Shown here one piece after another: positions 45,581-56,209 of a stretch of 64,000 bases of DNA. The translations under genes were made by a program, and so were the position numbers. Positions within the stretch are counted from its first letter, which is position 1, and every line of letters begins with the position of its first letter. The notes below the pieces were generated by a model, which was given only the letters and a program-made list of their open reading frames with translations, was not told the DNA's origin and did not search any database. The DNA comes from Boletus sp. NGJ (taxonomy: Eukaryota > Basidiomycota > Agaricomycetes > Boletales > Boletaceae), in the NCBI GenBank assembly GCA_019096195.1, contig JAGTXK010000185.1, positions 267,500-331,499 of the forward strand, given 5' to 3'.

Positions 45581-46148
45581 TCATGTAGAAATTGTGTTTG
45601 CCTGTTCTTCTACTATTAGAGTAGAAAGATGAGCATGTTGAGGTATAGCCTCATCTACATCCACATTCTCCCACTCATTTTCCCCACCCTCTACATGTTC
45701 ATTGGCAGTTTTATGTTGCATGTCATAGTAGTGATTTAAAACATCTGGATGGAGAGTGATTTCATCATTTATGTAGAGTCCATGCTCAAGCTGTCCCAAA
45801 AGGTGCATATTCTGAAGATAATAACTGTCATATAATGCTATAGTTCAAACATAGAATTGCACATATATTGGAACTCTGATTGTGTTCTTTACTAGAAATT
45901 AGATGTGCATTCCATTCTACATAGAATGTAGCACAGTCTGCATTAATCTTTGCAAGAAAGAGATAGTGAAGTAGCCAAAGGTGATGTTGATTTTCATGAT
46001 CAAAATAGTGTAGGCACTCAAGCCAGTATAGTGTTAATGCCTTACCAACAATAATGCCTTGCCTTGCTGCTTTGCAGTGTGGCTCAGCTTGCCTAATCAT
46101 TTTTTCCAGGAGTTTTGGACCCTCCAAATCCATTGGTGATACTCCCAA
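45581..46148 (-). pseudogene. Integrase-core-domain protein fragment
   Basis: The minus-strand ORF 46148-45828 has WLECLHYFDHENQHHLWLLH, YLFLAKINADCATFYVEWN and SSKEHNQS. This arrangement (HLWLLHxLFL, INxDCxxFxxEWN, HNQSP) matches, from memory, the C-terminal side of integrase core domain proteins common in agaricomycete genomes. The next ORF (45808-45581) continues as HLLGQLEHGLYINDEITLHPD and an acidic tail. The catalytic DDE region itself is not seen, so this is a fragment. Confidence 0.55.
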
Positions 46149-46523
46149 GGTCCCAAAACATCATCTTAATCATGATCCAAGATAGATACCTACAACACTC
46201 TTGTTTGATTTTTATCTCAAGAATGTAATCCCAGATTTTCATGATTAAGGGCTCATAATGATCATAGAGACAGCCTCTAAATTATGGTATCATTATCCAA
46301 TCCAATATATGATTTCAAGTTTGAGACTTATCTCCAAAATGACCATATAAATATTAGATAGTATATTATGACATTTTTTCACATATTTGGAAGAACAAGA
46401 TGGTTATGGCATTCTAGTCTGTCTGCTGTGATGTTAGTGAGAACCCATGCTAGAATAGTGTGAACATACAGTGTGTGCATGCTTGGATACATGAGGAACA
46501 TACTATACATTAATCATTACCAC
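46149..46523. other. Non-coding spacer up to the copia insertion
   Basis: No ORF of note. It is AT-rich and ends at the target duplication of the copia element. Confidence 0.5.
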
Positions 46524-46528
46524 TATCA
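46524..46528. repeat. Target-site duplication of the copia element, left copy
   Basis: TATCA precedes the 5' LTR. The right copy at 51709-51713 is TATTA, one C/T difference. Confidence 0.65.
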
Positions 46529-46887
46529 TGTCAGAATACAAGTGTATGCTCCACTCTTGTGATTACCACCAATTATATTCTATGCACCATGTGTTCACTT
46601 GTGATGTAGTATGCTACACCACCCCCTTTCAGCAGTTTGGGATATCTTTTAAACTTTTAGCCATGGTATCTTATATATGTAGGAATGAGCAATCGCTCTT
46701 CTCAGTCCATTGCATCACACAACAACCGAGGTGAGCTACTACTCTACTTATTACCCTCCCATTTGACTTACACTGTACATAGTTTACTTTACTAGGTGAA
46801 TACAAGTCAGTCTGTTGCATTGCACAACAACTGAGTATACTTTACTAGCCACACTCTTGTTTCCCACTTGGTCTTTGATATCTAACA
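46529..46887 (+). repeat. 5' LTR of the copia element, with an extra 101 bp
   Basis: At 359 bp it is 101 bp longer than the 3' LTR (258 bp). The extra part (about 46728-46828) sits after CACAACAAC and ends with a second CAGTCTGTTGCAT-CACAACAAC segment, so the start and end of the extra part are near-duplicates. The rest is colinear with the 3' LTR, with TGTAGTATGCTACACC and AGCAATCGCTCT shared. Confidence 0.88.
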
Positions 46888-46899
46888 GGTTATGAGCCC
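46888..46899 (+). promoter_or_regulatory. Copia primer-binding site, initiator tRNA-Met anticodon arm
   Basis: GGTTATGAGCCC directly follows the LTR. Its complement GGGCTCATAACC contains the CAU anticodon in the anticodon arm of initiator tRNA-Met. Internal (half-tRNA) priming of this kind is known for Drosophila copia and related hemiviruses. Confidence 0.75.
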
Positions 46900-46955
46900 T
46901 GCTGTTTCACACCTCTAAATACAGAAGAAATTAACAGCTCACTACTTTTACACTG

Positions 46956-47957
46956 ATGTCAACTGTTCCTGTCACTACTGATACATTGCCCAACAACATG
47001 CCCAAACTTGATATAAAAAGCACAAATTGGATGATATTCACCTTCTATTTCCAAGTCACTGTCAAAGTGAAGGATATGTGGAGGAACTTTAATGGAACTT
47101 CCCCCAAACCAAACTATAACACCCCCATGTTGATAATAGAGACTGAGGAGATAATGAAATGGCGTAAGAATGAAAGCATCTTGAAACACCTGCTTATCCA
47201 GCAGATCCTGGACTCAACCACACTGAAAATCAGGAAACTCTCTCCTGTCAAAGCCATGTGGGATGAGATTGTGCGCAAATACACGAAAAAGGGAATGTAT
47301 ACTCAGACAGACCTATATACCCAATTCCTACACTCCAGGATGTCAAAAGGTGGTGAAGTCCATCATTTTTTGGACAGACTGCAGACAAAGTGCGAGGAGC
47401 TAGCATCAGTGGGGGTAGACATTGATAAAAAGAATTATAAATTGACTATCATGAAGTCACTACCTGGATCCCTTGCAAACTTTGCCTCTAGTCAGCTTGT
47501 GACCACTCGGCTATTTAGCTCCACCAAAACAATAGAACCTGACATCCTAATCTCACTTATTACCGAAGAAGCTGAACAACAAAGGGGAAAATATGCCACT
47601 AGGATGGACATCAAAGACCATGATGAAGCAATGACTGTGACATTGTCCACCAGAGAGAAAGGATGAGGCAGAGGAAAGCATGGTAAACAGCCAAAGCACT
47701 TGTGTTGGACCTGTAGATTGGACCAACACCTAGCTAAAAACTGCAACCAAACCTCAAAAAGTGAGAGCAAACAGAAGGCAGCTCACCTGAGTGATAGTGC
47801 CAATGTTGTCAAGCTTGACACCAACTCCAAAGATGGAGTATTTGGAGTAATTGACAACAACAATGACAGTTTCCTGCTAGACTTGTCATCAGCAGCATTA
47901 GACGAGAATGAGGACTGGTTCTCAGTCATTGAAGAAGACAGTCCTGACAACTGTTAG
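46956..47957 (+). pseudogene. Gag of the copia element
   Basis: The ATG at 46956-46958 begins MSTVPVTTDTLPNNMPKLD. The capsid region is of the copia gag (UBN2-like) type, with NWMIFTFYFQVTVKVKDMW, VKAMWDEIVRKYT and VHHFLDRLQTKCEELA. A TGA at 47664-47666 interrupts just before the zinc knuckle CWTCRLDQHLAKNC (CX2CX4HX4C, at about 47703-47745). An acidic stretch follows to a TAG at 47957. The product would form the particle and bind RNA. Confidence 0.9.
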
Positions 47958-49280
47958 TGGGACTTGGATGAGGAAGGACAAGCAACCAAGGCCAGTAACA
48001 AAGAAACATTGACCGATGATGCTGGTCCCTCATACCCCCATATAGACGACCTGGAGAATGTTGCTATACAGACCAGTGGTCACCTGCAGAGTCCTCACCA
48101 CACCATTTTGTATGACTTGGGTACCACTTGTTACATTTGCCCAGATTGTGACTGCATGCTAAACCTACAGATGATCCCCCCAAAATCATTTGCCACCATG
48201 AATTAGCAAAAATTCAGTGCCACTGCAGTTGGCAACCTAATTATCAAGATACCAAATGAGCTAAAAACATCCAAGCTACGTCTAACAGAAGTTCTGTACT
48301 CACAAGAAGTGGGGTACAAATAAGTGTCAATCAGCTGGCTCGATGAAATGGGTCTCTCAATGACCTTTGCTAAAGGCTTCTATACCATTCATGATGCTGA
48401 TGGAACAACAATTGGCCACATACTATGATCTACAAAGGGCCTATATCACATCATACATGAAGGGGAGGATAGTGCCACCACCATGAAAAAGATTACTGTG
48501 ATGGAACTACACCATCACATAGGCCACATTATACCATCTGCTGCTCATTGACTTGCTAAAAAAGGTTTGGTCAGTGGACTTGAATTCGACCTCACTGTAC
48601 CCAACATCTTTTGTGAATCATGTGTATATGCAAAGGCAATACAAAAACCCATCATAAAGCAATATGAAGGACTGTGCACTAATGGAACTGGCAATGTCGT
48701 CTATACCAATATCTGGAGACTAGCACCAGTCACCATGTTAGGCAGATGGAGATACTATGTCACCTTTACTAATGACCATACTTGCCTTATCCACCCACAC
48801 CTGCTGTGCCAGAAGAGCGACACCTTCAAAGCATACTATGGATTTGAAGCCTGGCTAGATCATCAGCTTACAGCAAAGATAAAACTCCTCCACTTAGATC
48901 AAGGGGGAGAATATCAAGGGAAGGAATTTACCTTGTATCTTCAATGCCAAGGCATAGCACAACACTTTATAGTGCATGACACCCCACAGCACAATGGTGT
49001 GGCTGAGTGACTCAACCAGATCATTCTAGAAAAAATCTGCATGATGTTGCACATGAGCAGACTACCAAGGCATCTGTGGGGAGAAGTGGTGAGGCATGCA
49101 GTGTGGTTAAAAAATTGAACACCTATCAAGATGCTCAAGGGCCATTCACCCTATGAAGTCACACTGGGGCATGTACCCAACCTAACTCATTTGCAAGACT
49201 GGGGAGCTGTTGTTTATGTCAACACTGGCACTGGATCGAAGCTGGGTGGCCATGTTGAAGCTGGCTAATGGTTAGGGATT
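47958..49280 (+). pseudogene. Protease and integrase of the copia element
   Basis: The protease site reads ILYDLGTTCYICPD, so the usual DSG is DLG. The integrase zinc domain has ELHHHIGHI and FCESCVYAKAIQKP. The core has VVYTNIWRLAPV (the first Asp is replaced by Asn), LLHLDQGGEYQG (second Asp) and HNGVAE (Glu), then a TGA at 49008-49010, LNQIILEKICMMLH and HLWGEVVRHAVW. Stops at 48204, 48321 and elsewhere break the frame. Two catalytic changes make activity unlikely. Confidence 0.9.
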
Positions 49281-50830
49281 AACAACCATATAGAAAACGC
49301 CTGCCACATCTATTGGCTGTCGAAATGCTCTGTGACCATTGAGCACAATGTGTATTTTGATGCTGTGCCTAGTGCTGTTAAGGGGGAGGAACCAATTGCC
49401 ACCTTAGACAACAGTACCTCAACATAGCCACACCACCTGTCACACTGCCCCCACCAAATCCCACCAAATCCCCCGGTAATGCCACTATGCTACCTGCACA
49501 TGACATCCCATTGTTACTGTTGACACCGCTTCCATCACCATTTGCATCACTGCTGCCCACACCTCACAATCCTCCCATTAGCAACCCTGAGCTCAAATCA
49601 CACAACAAGCATCTTTGAAAGCCCAGCCAGCAAATACTCAACATTATTGCTGGAAAGGCCACCTCAATCTCACTCCCTTGTGGCATTCAGGCTTCTGATG
49701 TCATTGCTGAAAAACTGCCTACACCATTCTCTACTATTCTTGAAGCAGAGGAAATGGCAGAGCAGATCCTCAGTGCAATCGACACCAGGTATGAGCTCGA
49801 TTACGACAACTGTGAACTAACCATGCTCATTGAACAAGCAAGTACCATAGCTGAAGCACTCAAGCCTACCACCCTTGCTGATGCCCGATGCCACCCTAGA
49901 CTGGCCCCAATGGGAACAGGGCATACGTGAAGAGCTCAAAATGCTCAAGAAAGCCAGTACCTGGGAGCTCACCGAGCTTCCCTCTGGCGCAAACCTGGTC
50001 AGATCGAAATGGATATTTCACATGTGAAAAAGGACGCCACAGGAAATATCATCCATCACAAAGTGCATGCCTTGTTGCCCAAGGATTTTCACAGGTACCC
50101 GATATCGACTACTTCGATACATGTATGCCCCTGTTGCCAAGCTTGCCTCAACCTTGAACCATCCTCACTCACAGTGCTTGCCTATGACCTGGAAGCATCC
50201 ATCTAAATGGTGACATTACAAGGGAACAAGCAGATCTACATGTGCCAGCCACCTGGATACGCTGATCCTACCCATCTGCATGGCATGTATGCCACCTAGA
50301 AAAGATGCTCTACGGATTAAAGCAGAGTGGTTGTCGATGGTACCAGAAGTTAGTTACTATCCTAGTGACAAACCTTCGCTTTCGACAGTGTGAAGCCGAT
50401 CAAGCGGTATTCGTAAAGTGTGCCGGCAGCTCCCTCACTATCATCGTTGTACACGTTGATGACTGCACGAGTCGCTGCCACTACCACTGAGCCCATCGCC
50501 ACTGTCAAGACCCAACTCACACAGTTTGTCCAGGTAACAGACCTCAGTGAACTCCATTGGCTGCTCAGAATTGAGGTAATGTGTAATCGTGACAGAAGGA
50601 CACATGTTGTCCCTCTCACAACGAACATGTATATTGAGTCAATCCTCCACCACTTCAATCTTGATGAACTGAAGCCCATCTCAATGACACTCATGGAGCC
50701 AAGCACCAAGTTGACCACCAGCCAATCACCCTCCACTGCCGCCAAGTATGCTGCTATGCAACACATCCTGTACCAGGAAGCTGTCGGATCACTCATGTAT
50801 GCCACACTCGGGACCAGACCTGGCATATCC
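49281..50830 (+). pseudogene. Reverse transcriptase of the copia element
   Basis: A Pro/Thr-rich linker (49380-49620) precedes RT. Segments over three frames are KKASTWELTELP and SKWIF (about 49950-50020), LYGLKQSGCRWYQKLVTIL (50305), CEADQAVFVKCAG, VVHVDDCTSRC with an intact VDD catalytic box, then LSELHWLLRIEV, NMYIESILHHFNL and YQEAVGSLMYATLGTRP. Stops and frameshifts near 50157, 50205 and 50420 destroy the ORF, though the catalytic Asp pair is retained. Confidence 0.9.
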
Positions 50831-51443
50831 TATGCAGTATCTCAGGTATCCCGCTTCTCATTGAACCATGGACAGGCGCATTGGAACATGCAGTAAAAAG
50901 AATCTACCACTACCTACTTGGCACAAAAGACTTAAAGCTACTCTATGGTGGACTTGGAGAAGAGAAAGCACTCGCTGGCTATACAGACATGCAGATGGCA
51001 GTGTCACCGAGGACAGGCACGCCATCTCAGGGTATGCATTCCTCATTGATGGAGGCATGCGGTGTCATGGAGCTCAAAGCGACAAGAAATCATGTTTCGC
51101 TCTCTACCACAGAAAGCGAGTATGTTGGTGCCACGCACATGCTGCCAAAGAGGCCATGTGGCTTCATGCCCTCATTTCATTCCTTTTCCACCCACTGACT
51201 GAGCCCATGACTCTTTTCTCGGACAATCAATCTGCCATCGCCCTCACGAAAGATCACCAGTACCATGCATGCACAAAACACATCAACGTTCATTTCCACT
51301 TCATTTGCTGGATCATCGATGACAGCAAACTCTGTCTCATTTTCTGCCCCACGAGCGACATGGTCGCAGACGTCTTCATGAAGGCGCTGCCCTCTCCAAA
51401 AGTCAAACACTTTGCCGCGGAACTCGGACTGCACACAGCTTGA
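50831..51443 (+). pseudogene. RNase H of the copia element
   Basis: Segments are HAVKRIYHYLLGTKDLKLLY, GYTDMQMA (Asp), SLSTTESEYVG (Glu), ATHMLPKR/AAKEAMWLHALI, LFSDNQSAIALTKDHQYHA (Asp), FCPTSDMVADVFMKALPS and a TGA at 51441-51443. The last segment is the conserved end of copia pol. The first half lies one frame off from the second. The stop overlaps the polypurine tract. Confidence 0.9.
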
Positions 51444-51450
51444 GGGGGAG
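51442..51450 (+). promoter_or_regulatory. Polypurine tract of the copia element
   Basis: GAGGGGGAG lies directly before the 3' LTR start TGTC and would prime plus-strand synthesis. Confidence 0.85.
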
Positions 51451-51708
51451 TGTCGGAATACAAGTGTGCGCTCCGCCCTTGGGATTACAACTGATTATAT
51501 TCTATGCGCCATGTGTTCACTCACGATGTAGTATGCTACACCGCCCCCTTTCTGCAGTTCAGGATATCTTTCAAACTTTTAGCCATGGTATCTTATATAC
51601 ATATGTAGGAACGAGCAATCGCTCTCCTCAGTCCGTTGCATCACACAACAACTGAGTATACTTTACTAGCCGCGCTCTCGTTTCCCACTTGGTCTTCAAT
51701 ATCTAACA
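51451..51708 (+). repeat. 3' LTR of the copia element
   Basis: It is 258 bp, TGTCGG to CTAACA. It differs from the 5' LTR mainly by C/T and G/A changes and by lacking the 101-bp extra segment. TATTA (51709-51713) follows as the target duplication. Confidence 0.92.
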
Positions 51709-51719
51709 TATTATCCCCA

Positions 51720-53673
51720 ATCTTCCACTTGATTGACTCATACCAAGACTTGTAGCGATTGTAGGCAGTGTACCAGATGCCATTAGCAATGTCTTGACAT
51801 ATCCAGGGCCATGGGATATGGTGCTGGAGTGCAGACCATATCCAGATCACATGTAGTGGGTCAGACATGTCTTCCCCAAGTGCATCTGTGGGGCAATCAA
51901 GTGTAGCCAACATATGCTCAATGAACCTGCTGCCTGCCTCACCCTCATCATCATTTCTTGCTTTCTTTCTTTTTCCCCTTTCTCAGGCCACAGAGTCATG
52001 GTCATCACTGTTGCCATTCATCTGCAAAAATAACTATTACTATGTAGCACTATATAGCAACCATTCTTGCCTTGGTTTTCTTCACTATATAGGCTATATA
52101 GTGCTATGTAGTGCAGACACTTCTCTCAAGACTATATTGTTCACATAATGAGTGTCATTGCATGACCATTGAATATCCATAACTGGTACAACACCATGAT
52201 GTAGCATGAGTATTAGTCTGTATTGATCTTCTCGCCATCCATCTCAATATCCACATCCTTGAAACTATCTTCAGGCTCCTCTTCCACCTCATCACCCTGT
52301 TCTTCAACTACCTCATTGGCCTGTTCTTCATCTATCTCTTCCTGTCCTTCTTCTCATTCCTCAAAGTACTCTCAAATTGCATTCTTGAATGCACAATCAG
52401 GGACTGCCTGCTTTGTGTCTGCCATAGTAGCAGATGGCATGCCCGCATGCACACTGTCAACTATATCAGAGTGAGCCAATGTATTTAGAAACCTGCAAGT
52501 GACCTACCACCCATTGTCATACACAAGTTGCAGCAATTCAGGAAGGAGGCCATATTCCACAGTCGCGGTAGCAAACTTGTTGAGACAGGCCAGATGGCTA
52601 TTGTAAATACTATACCCTTGTAATTGTCTTTTGAGAAGTTGATCAGTTCCCACTTGCTGGATGCCCATTTGTCAAATCCACACTCAATTTAAAAACTTCA
52701 TGAGAATGACAAATCATAAGTAAATTACACCTACCACCATGAGTGTGATTGCAAACACAATATGAGGGAATGGATAGTAGTATTGTTTCCAACAAATTGC
52801 AATATCATTCTTGTTCTTAAATAATGACTTGCTGATGACTTGTTGAATCACAGGTTCAGCGTATATTCTCCTGTGTTGGTCAATGGTTGTGCCATGTGTT
52901 TTGACATACATTTGAGTGAATGATAAGATGGTTACCCAAGGAATTTACATGGAAAACAAAGGCCTTGTCCTGCTTGAGCCTGCACATAAGATCATGATTT
53001 TTGATTTGTACCTCGTTGTCTGCACTTGTGTTGAATCCGAATATTGTGGTGACAACAGAGCATGCCTTTGTCTTGAACTGCCCCTATATGTTTGAGCTTC
53101 ATTTTGTAATCTGTCATGAGAGTGAGCATATGCACTGAATAAAATATGTACACCTACTAGTCTGGAAATTGCCTTATTAAGGGCAATGTCAGTCTTGTGG
53201 TGTTTGCATGCACGAGACCATACACCCTCTGCCCATTTAAATTCCTTAATGCCATCAGGGAATGGGTCCTCAGTGAGCATGTGGGCATCATCATAGAGCT
53301 CAATAGTGGTATCAATGACAGAGCACATTGCCTCATCATAATTACTGGCCTTGGAGTTCTTTAGGTTGTTGTTTAGCATACCGATGGCAAGTGTTGTCAG
53401 GCTCAGAGTACCAGAGGAGTCTGTCTGTAAGTCCATAGACTTTGCATTGGAGACATCTCCATATGCCTCCTCATCATCACTGCTAACAATGTTGTGCTGT
53501 ACATGTTTCCTTAGCACTGGACTTGGACTTGGAACCTCAGCCAGCCTGAGAAAATATACACTGGCTAGGATGGAAGATGTTGCTGGTATGATGAGATGTG
53601 GACTGGAGAATGGTGGTGGGAAGTGCAGGTGAGTCAGAGTGGCTATACAGTATGTTATCAGTGTACCATACAT
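51720..53673 (-). pseudogene. DUF6532-like protein, decayed
   Basis: The minus-strand ORF 53673-52945 has DEAMCSVIDTTIELYDDAHM, EDPFPDGIKEFKWAEGVWS and ACKHHKTDIALNKAISRL. A further segment (52911-52714) has YAEPVIQQVISKSLFKNKND and KQYYYPFPHIVFAITLM. This order (a W-x5-R type helix, then YxxPxI, then P-hydrophobic-A) resembles the DUF6532 region of agaricomycete hypothetical proteins. An acidic tract follows (52400-52220), and a last segment (51913-51740) has DPLHVIWIWSALQHH and YNRYKSWYESIKW. Several stops or introns intervene. The assignment is from memory and tentative. Confidence 0.5.
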
Positions 53674-53866
53674 TTATTGTAGAGCTGACTGCCAGAGGGA
53701 GTCACCATTGCACCTGTGATTTTGGCATTCAATAAGACTAAGCTATCATCATTCAAAGGGGACAAAAGTGCCTGGCCTGTCTATCTCAGTATAGGAAATA
53801 TCTTGAAAGGAGTTTGTCATCAGTCTGGGTGCCATGCATTCATTTTACTCAGCTACAGTGGCTCAA
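53674..53866 (+). pseudogene. Plavaka-like transposase fragment
   Basis: The plus-strand sequence reads GVTIAPVILAFNKTKLSSFK, then GDKSAWPVYLSIGNILKGV, then HAFILLSY. This resembles the SxDKTxLSxFxGDKxAWPVYLTIGNI block of Plavaka-type (CACTA-related) transposases common in mushroom-forming fungi. Only about 60 codons remain before a TIR-like repeat interrupts it. Confidence 0.6.
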
Positions 53867-54031
53867 AAAAGTGTCCCAATGTTTGGCTATTTTGCAAAGA
53901 CTTGACATTTGCAAAAGAACCAAAAGGTATAGTAACTATCAAACCACTATCCAGTTGGACCCTCACTATGAGCACTATGTTACTATCCAGTACTGGACAG
54001 CACTGGACAGTTAGTCCTGTTTTTACTGATG
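53855..54031. mobile_element. Small Tc1-like or MITE-type element
   Basis: The left end TA-CAGTGGCTCAAAAAAGTGTCC looks like a Tc1-type terminal repeat and interrupts the Plavaka-like reading frame. The right end at TTTTTACTGATG-TA is shared with 37045-37143. Both ends abut TA, but the two termini are only weakly similar as inverted repeats. It has no coding capacity. Confidence 0.5.
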
Positions 54032-54518
54032 TAGGCTTAATCACACTGAGATTTCGAGGGAGTTTCTCTTGGGTAGATAGGGTGATGCTTTTCTGAATTT
54101 GGGGGTGTGTTGTAGATCACACAAAATCCAGTAGGCATCATTGGATGACATTGTTCAGAGGTCCTGGATAAGGTCCCAAGACACTTCAATCATTCTGGTA
54201 TCATGAACAAAAGACTTTTGGTGTTTGATGCTGCAATCAACATTAGTGTTTTCCACCTGAGTTTTCATCCAGCATACAGACCAGGGATCTAGCATGTTCA
54301 ATCATGAATGAGAGGATGTCTCTTCCTTTTATCAGGACTGCTTTGGGTGTTTCCGAGGGATTGTTCAAGCATCATTTGGTCCATCATCTTTCTTTGTTGA
54401 TGATAGGGAGCATTGTATAATTATAACCTTTACCTCTGGTATTGGGAGGTTCACTCAGGTTTCATCTTATTCAGCCTCATTGTTGCAAAGGACAGCAAAG
54501 CAATTTGATTGCAATTAC
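54032..54518 (-). pseudogene. Pol N-terminal spacer of element C1
   Basis: It aligns on the minus strand with A 950-1470 and B 58745-59260, including CATGCTAGATCCCTGGTCT and GAGAAACTCCCTCGAAAT. No open frame remains. Protease and everything downstream is missing. Confidence 0.75.
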
Positions 54519-55967
54519 TTAGATAGTGGTACAGGAGAATGGCTGGTATACAAGGAGAAAAGACAAGTTCTGGATTATATCAGGAGTGTATTCTACTGCA
54601 GGTTCTGCCTGCTCTGCATCCATTATCATGGCATGAATTCTTTCAAACATCTCCAGAGAAACTTCTTGGCCATTGATTACAATGGCTCTGGCCTGGCAAG
54701 AGCAAGGACAAGGGGGGTGGTCAGCACAGGGCCAAGGTTTCAAACATTTGTGGCATACTCTAGCTGTGCATGCTTTATCTAGCTTCATAGGAGTGCCTTG
54801 ACCAGTAAATGTACCAGTCATGTTTGAGTGAGGTCAGGCTGCAGAAGTGGCTACAGTGGCAGAGAGAGGACCAGCAGAAGTGGTGTAGCAGGGGCAAGGG
54901 ATAAAGCAAGGGGTGTGTAGACAGGCCCTATAGTGTAAACCAATCTCTTTCTATTGGCAATTTCTGCCAAGATGTTGGTGGCTTTGACGAGGGCTTTTTC
55001 CCAGTCGTAAATGTTCATGGATTCTATCAGTGCTGGCTGATTCCTTTCTATGAACTCTACTATATCTGAATGGACCACTTGTCTTACAAGGTCTATTATG
55101 ACCTGTTCATTGTACCTGATGTTGAACTCCACTTCTTCAGCATAGTGGTACAGCTTGGTGAAGTAATCCTCCACCATATCCTTGTTCTATTTTAGCCCCA
55201 TGAGCTTTTGCTCCACTATGTGCTTGAGGTTCACCAGTTGGAAATTCTTCTTCAACCTTTCTTTGAAGCTTTCAAAGCTAAGGATGTGAACACCTCCTTG
55301 TGCCATCATAAGATTGCTGAATTTTCTAGCTAGGTTGCTACCTCGAAGGTATGACAGTACAATGAGGATTTATTTTGCAGCATCAACTCAAAGCCTGACA
55401 GGCAGAGGTTCATTATCCTCTACCAGAATACAAATTTCTTGTTGTTCCCATCATAGCACTCTGGTTTTGCCACTAATGATTTGCCCAGTTTGGGTGAGGG
55501 TGTGGGAAAGTCATGTGCTGCTGGGCAGGGATTTCTGGATGACAAGGAAGAGGAGGGTGTTGGCAGCAGGGGATGATGGGGTGAGGGTTGTTGTGGCAGT
55601 AAGGTTGCCATTGTCAGATTTAGAGAAGGTGGAGGTGGAGGTTCCACTGCTGTTTCTACTCTTTTTGCCACACATTGAATGCATTCAACCACATGCCTGC
55701 AGGGTCCATTGGTGGCACTGGATGCTGGCAGTGGAGGAGGGGGTTCATTGGAGTGACAGAGATAAGGCCTGGTGGGATTTGCCCATCTAGGAACCTAAAT
55801 GAGGAATGTGCCAGCAGTTCTCTAGGTGTTGGGGCTTTCACAGGCAGTCATGGTGTCAGAGTAGAGGATGCAGTGTTAACTGCAATGTTTTTGATGGTGG
55901 CCACCATTGCCACAAATGCTATGCCCTAAGAGGGGCCTGGTGTTGATGTTGGTGAGCAAAAGCTCAT
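54519..55967 (-). pseudogene. Gag of element C1
   Basis: The start ATG is at 55965-55967, equivalent to C2 11695 and B 57276. Segments are MVEDYFTKLYHYAEEVEFNI, VEFIERNQPALIESMNIYDWE, a Pro-rich linker, MKLDKACTARVCHKCLKPWPC, CADHPPCPCSCQARA and IIQNLSFLLV. Its end is altered to LLVYQPF where others have LLVQ-stop. A frame break near 54850 and more in the N-terminal half disable it. Confidence 0.85.
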
Positions 55968-56209
55968 TGTTAGTGGATGTAATAGAGAAGGATAGTGAGT
56001 ATCTCAACAAGTAGGTTGGTTGGTTGGAGACAGTAGGTAAGAATGTGCCAAAGCATGTAATATAGGTTAGAAGGTTGTGAACCAGGTTGATGTGACATGG
56101 TGAATAAAGCCTAGTGAAGGAGGTACCAGGAGTGGCTGGTAGCAAGTGGAATCTAGGGATGGAAGCTACTGAGGAGCACTTGGCTGCATGCTCATAATTA
56201 TGCAGAATG
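55968..56209 (-). other. Leader of element C1 with conserved reading frame
   Basis: The minus-strand frame reads CSSVASIPRFHLLPATPGTS, RLYSPCHINLVHNLLTY and CFGTFLPTV. The same peptide pattern is in C2 (11700-11930) and B (57062-57240). It could be an upstream ORF, a spliced gag N-terminus, or only conserved leader RNA. Confidence 0.55.
56205..56209. repeat. Target-site duplication of element B, left copy
   Basis: GAATG at 56205-56209 equals GAATG at 62862-62866. Confidence 0.93.

Larger units (their letters stand above)
46529..51708 (+). mobile_element. Ty1/copia retrotransposon, full length but decayed
   Basis: It has 5' LTR, primer site, gag with zinc knuckle, protease, integrase, RT, RNase H, polypurine tract and 3' LTR. 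Integrase before RT is the copia order. Both LTRs start TGTC and end AACA. Gag through integrase (46956-49010) is a single frame broken by stops. RT and RNase H are frameshifted several times. The 4-of-5 matching flanks support a single insertion. Confidence 0.95.
54032..56209 (-). mobile_element. Ty3/gypsy element C1, gag side, split by element B
   Basis: The minus strand carries gag, its leader, and the pol N-terminal spacer homologous to A 950-1470. It ends at 54032 at the small TA-flanked repeat. Its 5' continuation (leader and LTR) is at 62862-63212, beyond element B. Rejoining across B restores homology with C2 and with the B leader. Confidence 0.85.

Noticed and set aside
52223-52474. 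Ser/Thr-rich plus-strand ORF
   Set aside because: It is the antisense of an acidic Glu/Asp tract on the minus strand that belongs to the DUF6532-like region.
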